DNA from: Nematopogon swammerdamellus | Taxonomy: Eukaryota > Arthropoda > Insecta > Lepidoptera > Adelidae | DNA length: 64,000 bases | Direction of reading: 5' to 3' | NCBI GenBank assembly: GCA_946902875.1 | Contig: OX336343.1 | Span: 5,693,754-5,757,753, forward strand | Shown: in pieces, positions 47,101 to 59,100 of the stretch | Layout of the letters: each line of letters opens with the position of its first letter | Numbering within the stretch: position 1 is the first letter of the stretch | Translations under genes and position numbers: made by a program | The notes under the pieces: model-generated | Database searches by the model: none | The model's input: the letters and a program-made list of their open reading frames with translations, nothing else | What the model was told of the DNA's origin: nothing

Positions 47101-50100
47101 CCGACTAGGGCGCGTAGCAGAACTAGTCGCGCACTCTATTTCCCTCTCTCTTCAGATCCAAATTCTTAAGAGGCATTCAGACCTCTTAGTCCGGACTCGA
47201 CCCTGCTGACCGACCGGTCAGTGTAACTAGGAAATGCTACAGTACATCATAAGATTCGCCGATTAGCGCTGATGATCAGCGTGACTCGGTCAAGTATATA
47301 CTTATCACCAATCTAGGCAAGCTTATGGACGCCACACACCTTCAATTAATATTTCGCAAGTCCAGACTTGTGCAAGTCTGCATGACGGTGATGGAAACTT
47401 GACACGGTTGGCTACATCACGTACAACATCCGTGATGTCGGCCCATAACACCGGGTGAACTAGGTGCCATGTCAGTGCTTCCCTTCATTTCGCGCCGGCT
47501 ACACTGAACTGGACGGAAAACACGAACTATTTACATAGCCGTTTCGACCGACGTTTCGCTCAGTGCGGTGGTACCAACCCGGCCGGGATAAACCCTACCA
47601 CCTAGTAAGGTAAGAAGGGAAGGGACCTACAGTTTAACGTGGTATCCGAACCACGGTCAGCCTCCAACAGTCGGGCGGTCATCCATCCAATAACTGACCG
47701 CACCATTAAGCTGCCGAGGCTGACGATCCCTTAGTCGACTTTTACGACATGCGACGGGGAGAGATGCAGTGGGACTATTCTTTTTAAGTACCGACCCCAC
47801 ACGGTACACTTGCACAAATCTGGACTTGCGCAATATTAGTTGAAGGTGTGTGGCGCCCATTAGGTTGTTGACACGGAGAGCGTGCATAGTGAAATGTAGC
47901 GTCGGTACGAGGGGTGACGGTGTGTGTGGTTGCAGAGCGGCACGCCAAGCGGCACGCGCAGGAGAAGCCCTACGCCTGCACCACCTGCCACAAGAGTTTC
48001 GCGCGCAAGGAGCACCTCGACAACCACGTCCGCAGCCACACCGGCGAGACGCCCTACAGGTCGCGCACCGTTTTACGTTCATTAAAATATATTCCGCTCC
48101 AACCGCTCTCGCGTCATCACCGCTCACCGCTTGCGGTCAAAATACGATCCTCGGCGGAGCCTCTAACCGGTGGTGAGTAGTGTCATGGCACCTTGTCGGC
48201 ACCATGATGTATTCCTCCCTCGCTCTGCACGGCAGAGAGGTCTATCTACAGCACAATTGTAGCCGACTGGGTTGATACCACCATACTGGATGTAAGATGG
48301 CCGCATAACAGCCTCGGTTGTGTTCTCTAGTTCAGTATAGTCAGCAATCCAGGGAAGTCTCTGATATGGCATCTACCTTCTCGGAGGTGATATTGGCTGG
48401 TCGGAGTAGGTGCTTTGGCCCCTCTCACCCTGATAGTCAGGAAAAAAAATTGACACCAATTATTAAATTAAATTATGAAAATATGCCAGAAACAGCGCCA
48501 GGGTCGCGTATATCTGCCCAGTCGTAAAGAAAAGTGTCCAGGGATGCCAGGAGTTTTCAAGCAAACTCCGCCCCGAACCTCCAGCGAAAATATAAAGAAA
48601 GGTGACAGAATAGAATTTAATTTAAAAATAAATATTAATATAGATATAGCTGACAAATGTGACGAGTTTCTGGTGCCGCTTGATCGGGACCAATAATAAT
48701 AATGTGGGATTGTGCGACGCGGTGCAGGTGCCAGTACTGCGCGAAGACGTTCACGCGCAAGGAGCACATGGTGAACCACGTGCGCAAGCACACGGGCGAG
48801 ACGCCGCACCGCTGCGACATCTGCAAGAAGAGCTTCACCCGCAAGGAGCACTTCATGAACCACGTCATGTGGCACACCGGTGCGTACACCCCTAACTACT
48901 CACCCTTAACTAAACATAACCTCACTTGACACTTTAATGTGTATATGTTAACCGGCTTAGGACAAACTACATAGTTTGGCACTACTGTGTTTTAGGGTTT
49001 GGTACCTCGGTACAAAAGAGGAAAAACAAAACGGAACTCTTATAGGATCACTCTTGTGTCTGTCTGTCTGTGTCTGTCACAGCTTGTTTTCTCCGAATCT
49101 ACTGCTGGGATGAAATGTTTTTAAATTTTGTACATGTGTAGAGTTGGATGACCCAACCACAGACATATAGCTTATATCAGTGGTGCCCAAACGGTCGATC
49201 GCGATCGACCGGTCGATCCCAAGAGGCTTTTAGGTCGATCACTGAAAAATGTAGAGCAAAAAGTGACTTGTAGAAACATCAAAGAATTCATAGTATTTGA
49301 TGTGACAAACATTTTCCGGGTAGTGTCGTCGTCTTCCACAAGGTCCGCAATAGTAACAAATATAAAGAATGTAATGAACATAGCTTTCTATTCAGACAAA
49401 AATGACTACAAATTATCAAACAACGAAAATTTTGGTACAATTTTCGATCTCACAACCTTTAATTTTTTGTAGGTAGATCTTCATAGAAAAAAATAGGGGC
49501 ACCACTGGCTTATATCAATGATGTTGATTTTGGGGCACAAATTAGAAAGTTTAAAAAAATATTTTTTTAAGTGCATCATGTGACATCTGTTAGTTTAGGT
49601 TGAATGAGCACTTTTCTTATTTATTTACATTTATATAAAACATTTTAAAAATATTAAAACATAAAAAAAAACGGTTAATTAAAGGCCACTGCATAACATA
49701 ATTTTTTTACAGACTGTTTATCTTCACCGATAGCTCAGCAATTTCTTTAAAACGTTGAGCGTTTGTTTTGTTTTTGAGTGCTATTTCCGCCTTAAATGAG
49801 GTGGAAACGTGTTGTGTTAGAATCGTGTGAACAGACCTATAAATGACTACACAATTTGAAGAATGTCAATGGTATCTAGTTTTGACTGAATCCTGAGCTC
49901 CTTTAGAGTTTGAAGATCCAGACTATTGAATTTTTGTGTTTGTTCTAGGCAACAATAAAAAGATTATTAGATGTATGTTTGTGTAACATGCTTCGAATTT
50001 TCGCAGTAAATATAAGAAGGAATGCAGATACAGATATTATTTAAAAAATGAAGAAAAAGGAAATGTTAAACTTCATTTAGTCAACGATTTTGTAAACATT

Positions 50101-53100
50101 TTATCGTGACAAACATTTAGCGTTAGGCACAGTCACATTGTCATACAGATAATGATGATGAAGCAATAACCCCTTGTACCAATCAGTAGTTACTCTAAGC
50201 CTAGCGCCACACTCACTCTATTTTGCGCAGCGCATTTTGCAGAGTATTTCGACGTAACAACGTATTTTGTGCTCAGTGTGGTGCACAGTAGAAATTTATA
50301 TGTAGAGCAATATATAATACGTACGACACAATTCACAAACGCAGTGAAAAATACCCTCAAGTGTGGCACTAGCATAAAAGAATGTAACTCATTTGTATTA
50401 TCGTAATTTATATTTCCTGTCTCAGGATATTTTGTATATTAGTGATTATCGCAATTTTCACAACTCACTCATTTCTAATATCAATCAATTGCTTATATAC
50501 AGTATCCTAGCATACTAATTCATCACAAAATGGCTGTACTTATGCTTTACAATTTGACTAGCTGTAACTGCAGCTTCGCTTTGCAGAAATATATCCAAAA
50601 ACCATCCTAAAGGAGCGTACTCACCGGGAACTAGAAGTTCGCGTTACAAATTTTGTCTCGCCACATGATCCCCCAAATTTTACCAAAATGTATCTTCTAG
50701 TAAAATACATACGTACATACATACCACCTGCTGTGAGCCGGCAATCAGGGTAAGTTAAAAGTTTGCGCGAACTTTTGTTCACGGCGCGAATGTTTCTGAT
50801 GAGTACGCTCCTTTAGATGTGCCTTAATGTGTGAGTGAACACCCCACATTCATTGATTGAGTACTTCTCGACTTATATGGGAACGCAGAATGATGCCGTA
50901 TCGAATTTACTTTGTGCTCTGCTTAATGTCTGGGTTATCGCGTATTCTATTTCAACTCATAATTTTGTTTGAACCTGTCTGGATAGCTCTGATATAATTA
51001 TTTTCAGTGAAACATCTGTATGGAATTATTATGTGAAAATATTATTTTGATATTGAAAATATAAACTGAATACATGACCTAGGTAACTAAATGAATTGCC
51101 AGACAGCCAATTTGTGATACACATCCTATATTGGGTTTCTACGTCGACTGTTGAAATGTTGAAGTAAATGTGAAGAATGCATGAGTTCATCAGAAGAGCA
51201 ATGAGTTTCATCTGTCGCCGGAGCACGGTCACCACTGTGGTGGTCACCACTGTTATGAGGCGAAGCCATCTTATCCCAAGACGCACCAGTTTTACAGCTA
51301 ACTTAGTACGTGATGTCAGGGTAGACTTCCCATTGAATGATTCAACTATGCCATACTTCATTGGTATGGATCGTAAAACTATCAAAATTTGATTCCTGAA
51401 AGAACCTACCGATCACCAATTAAGTTTGCAGAATGGTGTTGAAATATGTTTCGTATGCTCGTAATAGTTGCATCATTGAATATTAACATATTATTTTTCG
51501 CTCCCCTTCGTAGGTGAGACACCCCACCATTGTCAGATTTGCGGCAAGAAGTATACTAGGAAGGAACACTTAGCGAACCATATGCGCTCCCATACAAATG
51601 ACACCCCGTTTAGATGCGAACTCTGCGGGAAATCATTTACGCGTAAGGAGCACTTCACCAACCACATTATGTGGCACACCGGTCAGTATGCTGCCTCTAT
51701 TTCTTGTTTTACTCACTCTTCAATTACTCCCGGGCCCTTCCTTCATAATAATATCGTCCGCGATGGGATGACTGACGGGTGTTCACCCGAAGATTGCCTC
51801 AAGATGATGCTTAAAATGTTGAAACTGACTCCATGTGATGCAAGGGCCCGGTGGTCGTTCATTAACAATTGACTGAAAGTAGGGATCCAGAGTTATCCAG
51901 GAGAGCTTATAAATGGCATTGCACGATAGATAACATTCCATGCCAGTCGCTTACTATTTGATCGTGTAAAGTTGGTGTGATGCTTGGGATAAGCTGTGGA
52001 GCTGTACACTGGCATATTCCCGCGACACCAACCGCGCGCTCGGCTCAGAGCCACAAGCGATGACGTGAGCCAGCTCGCGCGCTGCGTGCTGTCCTTTTAC
52101 TTTCTCTTTAACTTTTGTTTATTGTTTATTGAGCATTATTATGGCATTAAGACTGCACTCGAACTTGTCACTATTTTTATGTTCTATTCGTTCTTCTTTT
52201 GAACTCACTTTTTTAACCTTTTTGCTTTGTTCTTTTATAGTTAATTATTTTCGTTGTTAGTTTTATAGCCAATGTTTTTATCAATGCAAATTTCAAACTC
52301 AACTTTAAACATCTTGAGACGAGCTGCCTTTTTCAATGTTTCATATCCTCCACTGAGGCATGCTGTCTCTTGCATACTTTCAAAAAGATTCCAAGTTCAT
52401 CAAACGAACGACATGGCAGACACTTCAAATATTAATTTACTAACACTAACAAACCACAATGACAATACAATAAGTCACGGGAACGATCTGACGATGTTTC
52501 CGGAGCGAGAGCTCGTGGTGGTGTGCCTGTGGTTGCGAGCGCGGCGGGCGGGTTTGGTTTGCTAGTCCCCGGCGGGCACATAACAGTGGATGTGACGTTA
52601 CCATGCGGCAGGCGAGACCCCGCACCGTTGCGACTTCTGCTCTAAGACGTTCACTCGCAAGGAGCACCTACTGAACCACGTGCGCCAACACACAGGGGAG
52701 TCCCCGCACCGATGCAACTACTGCTCCAAGTCCTTCACGCGCCGCGAGCACCTCGTCAACCACGTCCGCCAGCACACCGGCGAGACGCCCTTCCAGTGCG
52801 GCTACTGCCCCAAGGCCTTCACGCGCAAGGACCACCTCGGTGAGTTCACCGCACGCTTCGGCCTTCCGCCAACTCTCACTCGACCGAAATATCAATGCAT
52901 GCTTCCTGCCTTCAGAATCCCCCCAGTATTAGAGGTTCCCCTAAGTGAGCAATAGCCATATTTATGTATAGCAAGTTTATTAAAAAAAATTTGTCACAGT
53001 TTCTTAGTGAACCCCCCTACCAACCCAGATGTGTACGTGCTAAAAATTTTGATTTTATACGTTTTATGTTCTCGTTTGCAGTTTCACAATATTTGAAATA

Positions 53101-56100
53101 GTATTAGTGAATAATTCTAGAAGAGAAGAGTGGTTGTTAGTGTTTTCATTTTACGAAGGCCTCGTGCCTTCAGGTACGATGTAGGAAGTGGTGCGAGAGG
53201 CGACCGCGTGGAGCTCAGTAGAGAACGAACTCAGTGCCCGGTCGGTACACACGTTCTACTCGTCTCTGCATCGCTCCGTCGAACCAAGTCGTTCCCTACT
53301 GAGCTTCGCGCGGTCTCACACCACTTCCTACCTCATACCCCTCGTGCCTTCGTAAAATGAAAACACGCTATTGCTGCTGTATGTGAAGAAGAGAAGTGCG
53401 TGAATGAGTGCGTGCCCGCCCGCAGTGAACCACGTGCGGCAGCACACGGGCGAGTCGCCGCACAAGTGCTCGTACTGCACCAAGTCGTTCACGCGCAAGG
53501 AGCACCTCACCAACCACGTGCGCCAGCACACGGGCGAGTCGCCGCACCGCTGCCACTACTGCTCCAAGTCCTTCACGCGCAAGGAGCACCTCACCAATCA
53601 TATACGGTGAGTGCGCGGCGCGGCGGGTGTTGCGGGCGCGGCGGGCCGACGTCGAGCGTAGTCCAGCGACAATATATTTTTTTTTGTGTAAACCAACATG
53701 GGTTGCTGTGCCGAGAGACCAATGATGCATTCGACAGAGCCAAAAACACCTCTCCTCGCGAAACCACGGCTCTCGGCTGTCTAGCCTGTTAATATGACGT
53801 TTGAAGACACACGTTATTGTGTAGCCTTGTGCAATTGTCGCTATCAATATCTGAGGCTCGGTCAATGATCTCTAGATTAATCCCTAGATTCGAGGTTAGT
53901 CTCTCGACTGGTTTTTAGACTAGACTCGGGACCGGCTCCTAAACATGTCTGGTTTCTGGTCAAATATGTAGACTAGCTTCTGGACATGTTTTTAGACTAG
54001 TCTGTATACTAGACTCTCGCCCAGTCTCTAGGCTACTGTAGACTAAACTTGTTCGAATACACAAATATTCACCTTGGTGACATAGATTGTAGCTGAACCC
54101 AAATTCAAAACAACAAATCAAAACAAATGTTATAAACTAGCCGAAGATATTGTCATCCAAGCACTTAGGGTGAGACCGAACGAGTGTAATTTTGTGAGTT
54201 CTGAGACGTATATTTTGTTTGAGTCACGTAATTTACGCTGCATGCTATCAGACAACTCATTTTGCGTCGCGGTGTGGCATAAACCGAACTTTTATATGAA
54301 GCCGAATGCAGCGTTAATTACGCGACTTGAAATACGCGACTTACAACTCACAAAATTACGCTTGTTTGGCCTCACCCTTAATGGGAACTCAGACTTAACA
54401 AATATTTAAATGCACACCCGTCAACAATTCATGATAAGTTGAAAGGGACTAATTCGCAGACTACACTCGACTACAACTGAATCCGCAATGCTCTGTTATC
54501 TATCTAGTTAGTTATTTGGAAGAACAATTTGTTTTGTCCGTTTAGAGGTGGTATTTTTTGCATGAAATTAAACTTTTAGATGTATGGCTTGGTGAATGAG
54601 GCCTCAGATCATGTCCTGTGGTGTAGGTTCAGTTGGTCGAAACGTTTTTATCAGAAAAGACCACATCTTCACTTTGCTAAAGAACAAAACAAAAAAAAAA
54701 CAATAACTTGTGTAAATCCCCACGTCATACTATTATAAGTTGACTGCTTGGAATGTCTGTATAATTAAAAAAATAGCGCGGTATCTAGAGTGATTGGGAA
54801 TGCTTGAGCAGAAGTGTGTGCACAGGGGGGAGGGGGGCGGGAGGTGTGGTTGTTTTCTGATAAATGCCGTTTGTTGTTGAGCAGTCAACACACAGGTGAG
54901 ACACCGTTCAAGTGCTCGCTCTGCCCCAAATGGTTCAGTCGCAGAGAGCACCTGACGAACCATGTGCGACACCACACCGGCGACTTGCCACACAAATGCC
55001 AATATTGCACCAAGGCCTTCTCCCGCAAGGAACACCTCACCAACCACACGAGGTAAGTGCGGCGGCGGCCGCGGCCGGCCGGCTTGACAGTCTCGGCGCG
55101 GAGTGTGTGTCACCCGTACGTTGTGAATACGCGCGCGTGCAATCAGTTTGAACATTGGTCATTTTGATGTGACTGCATAAACGACACAGGATAGATTTTT
55201 CGTTAAGTGACACATCGATGTGAACGAGACTATCAATCTTGTTGCGTCCGGTCGGTGCATGTAGTCCCTGTTGCGAGATATAACGATTTATTTACGTTTT
55301 AAGCTGGAACACTTGTACTTTTTTTCAACTCGCTCTCTTTGCTGTAAATTTTTATTTCCTCTAATTTGTGCATATTTTTTTATTTTAATTAATAGAAATA
55401 TTACATCAATTAATGTATAATGTAGATAAATTTGTTTTATATCTCGTAACATAGGCAAGCGTGCGACTCTAATATTGACCTTTATTAATTTTTCATTTTC
55501 ATTTTGGTTACAAAGGTCAATGTTAGTGGTACAACGTACATTTGTGTGAGTTTCCGCCTGGGCAGTATCTCGGTAACATTTTGTAAGCACGCAGGAATGT
55601 ACATTCCGATTTGAGCGTAACTTCAACTCAATCTTCACTTTTCTGGGTCTTCGCGCTCCATTCCTTACATTTCCTTCCCTACACAACCGGTGGATGGCAT
55701 ATAGGATCGAGAATGTAATAGTAAGTTTGAAGATGAACATTCAAAGATGTCCACTAGTAATGATTCTGTGTCGAGTATGCGGCGAAATGTTATACTCCTA
55801 AGCCGAGTTACTCGGAGAGCTAAAATCCATCTCCGCATGACGTGAGCTTGAGCGCGAGGTGCGTGGGCGGGGGCGGCGTCGCTCGAAACGTATCTCAAAT
55901 CGGAACGTACGTTCTCTGTTGCGCAGGCAGCACACTGGGGAAACTCCACACAAGTGCACGTATTGCGCGAAGGCGTTCTCGCGCAAGGAGCACCTCACCA
56001 TCCACATCCGGCAGCACACGGGCGAGACGCCGCACCAGTGCACCTACTGCAGCAAGGCGTTCAGCCGCAAGGAGCACCTCACCAATCACATTCGGTACGT

Positions 56101-59100
56101 ACCGGCCGACGTTACCTCGCCCCGTCTCTCACACCCGACACACGCACACGCGACACCGCTCACACCGGCCAGTACGCAGTCTCCGTCCACAGCGACGGCT
56201 AAGTCGCGACCACGGCAGCTGGGGAGACAATAATGCTTGGAGGAAAAAAATTAGGCCTCAGCGGTCTCGCAGAATAATTCACAAAATCTGACACACCAAA
56301 TTGATAATAACCACATGCAAAAATGACGTATGAAATATGACACTATAAATGTTTGCCTCTAAGCAAAAATGTATGAAAAATCTTTGAACAGTTTTCGCAC
56401 TGGCCGGCGACAGTAACAACAAATGACACATTTTTATCTCCACTGAAGCTGTGCTGTGGCCGTTGTCGTCTAGTGCGCAAGCGACCAATATAGACATTGG
56501 TCGCTGATCAGCGTAGAGATGCATCGAAGAACTAAACATTAGGCATACGACTAATCGTATTTAATTGTAAAATTTGTGATAGTGAAAAATTAAAAAAAAA
56601 CATCCAATATTTTCTTGTACAGTTGACTTGAATTTGTAATTAATATTGATTCAACATTATTTATAAAATGGTCTCGCTGATATCTTTTGGGTTCAAATCG
56701 GAACACATTTTTTTGATATTTTAAAATAACTTTCAAACGATTAGAATTGACTTCTCCGCCAGATGGTGCATTCCGATTGGGACTGAAAGGATTCCTTGCT
56801 CGCGAACTAAAATGAGTTGTTGCAATAGAAATTCAGTTGGATGTGTTCTAATCGGAATGTACTGCGTGCAGACAGCACACTGGTGAGACCCCATACAAGT
56901 GTACGTACTGCACCAAGGCCTTCAGTCGCAAGGAGCATCTCAACAACCACATTCGGTACGTAGCGCATACATACATACGTCGTACGTTAGATTACGTTAC
57001 ACGCACACACGTGTACAGCTGTTACGATCGGTAGACCTATACAATCTCACCCTTAGACTTAAGCTGCAGCGGAGATTGTGCGAGATGGTAAGAAACGGTC
57101 GCGTTCGCTGATTGGCTTCGGTCTAATCTTTGCGGTTCAAATCGGAATAGTTGGTAGTTTTTTTGCGGTTAGTTTTCTTACTTTTTAACGGACAATTCCA
57201 TGAATGATAATCATGTGTTTGGCATTGCGCAGTTGCGCTGAAATTTATCTTTTTAATGCAATGCTTAGTTTTTCGGAGTTGTGTGTTGTTGAAATATTGC
57301 ACTGAACCAAAAATGCATGCTGAATGATCTATGAAATCAAGTTAACTCTTTCACTGTTACGAATGAACGAATTGTCCGACAAACCGAAATGCGCTCTGAA
57401 CAATTCGTTTGTGGTGGTGAATAGGTTAAGAGTTTCTTAATTTTGTTTTGATTTGACGTTTTGTATTGTTTGTTTTATATTTTTTATCGGTATCATTGTA
57501 ATCAGAATTTAAAACTGAATTTCTTTTAAATAATGAATAACATAAGAAATCATAAAATAAAAGTTATTCAAATTTATCATAATCTTGACTGTGGAATCAG
57601 TGGAAAAAAATTGTAATCAGCATGCAATTCAAAAACATTTTTGGTTACAGACAAAACAGTTGTAGTATTACAATGTAGACAGAGCTCTGCTATATACATC
57701 AGTGCAGTTCTCAAGAGCGCATTATTTCTCGAACTAAACGGATCTAAGCTAATGTTTAGGATGATCTTTTTGGAATTGTCTATGAAAGTTTTATGGCGCG
57801 TGTAAAGGTTATTTTGCGAGCTAGACAGTGCATTCCGATTGGGACTGAAAGGATTTTGTCGTTAGCGAATTAAAAGAGTAAAGAAACATACGGATGAGTT
57901 AAACTGGATGTTCTAATCGGAATGTACTGCGCGCAGACAGCACACGGGCGAGACGCCGTACAAGTGCACGTACTGCACGAAGGCGTTCAGTCGCAAGGAG
58001 CACCTCACCAACCACATACACATGCATACCGGAGAAACTCCCCACAAGTGCCAGTACTGCGCCAAGACCTTCTCGCGCAAGGAGCATCTCACCAACCACG
58101 TCAGGTCAGTTGTCGCCCGCGTCGCACTCTCCACTCACTCGCCCCACTCCCGCGGCGCAGCCCAAACAGCTTGTACTAGAGTACGGATCTGGCAACGCGG
58201 ATGCAGTGATGTGCGGGAAAATTTCCGTATATTGTGTGCACCGCGGCGTCCTTTTGCAAAAAAGCCGCAGTGTATGGAGATTGGTGCCTCGCACAATCGC
58301 ATCGGGCATTGTCACGCTTATAACCTGAGACGCTATCGTGGGATGTTTAGGATCAAATTAATGATGAATGATTTCGTCCGTTTCGAAAATATTTGTGTGG
58401 GAAACGGTTGCACAAACTCACTTGTTAGAGGTGCGTGTGTTTTGTCCGTATATTATTTTCGAAATGGGCGAAATTTGTTTGTCGTTCATTTGATTTACTT
58501 TAACGTAAACATCCCTCTGTGCAGAGTCCACGCTGTCACTAATCCAAGCTGCCATACAGATTCTCCGAGTAAAATAATCATCTGAGTTTAAATAATTGTA
58601 AATTAGAGCTGAATTGTAAGTAGAGGAGATTAGCTTTTGCAAATGAAATGAGCTGTCGCCGGGGTGGGTGAATGGCCGCTCTAATGCGTACGTGCTGGGT
58701 GCAGACAGCACACCGGCGAGACTCCGTTCAAATGCACGTACTGCACGAAGGCGTTCAGTCGCAAGGGGCACCTCGCCAGCCACATACTCAGGCACACCGG
58801 CGCGACGCCGCACAAGTGCGCGTACTGCCCCAAGGCGTTCTTGCGCAAGGAGCATCTCACCAACCACACCAGGTCAGTGTGCGAACCCATCTCTTCTTTT
58901 AACTCTCGGATTACACTCCGGCCGATCCATCGACCACGCTCCACTATACTAACATGCTGTTTAAATCACTATTATATTGTCGCTGGAATTTGACTGACAA
59001 GAGGGGAGATTTCATCATCTTGGGCTAAAATCTAGCTGAGGGTTAACTCCTGTCAACTGTGTGAGAAATTTCACTCTAAGCGAAAGAAAGTTAGTCGAGT

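Noticed and set aside
49263..49472. Small plus-strand ORF in crol intron 12
   Set aside because: It lies entirely within a hAT MITE with clear ends and target duplication.
52668..52895. Minus-strand ORFs opposite the finger exons (many, with words like [11 protein letters not shown])
   Set aside because: They are mirror readings of the repeated GC-rich RKEHL codons, recur at every finger exon and follow no gene logic.
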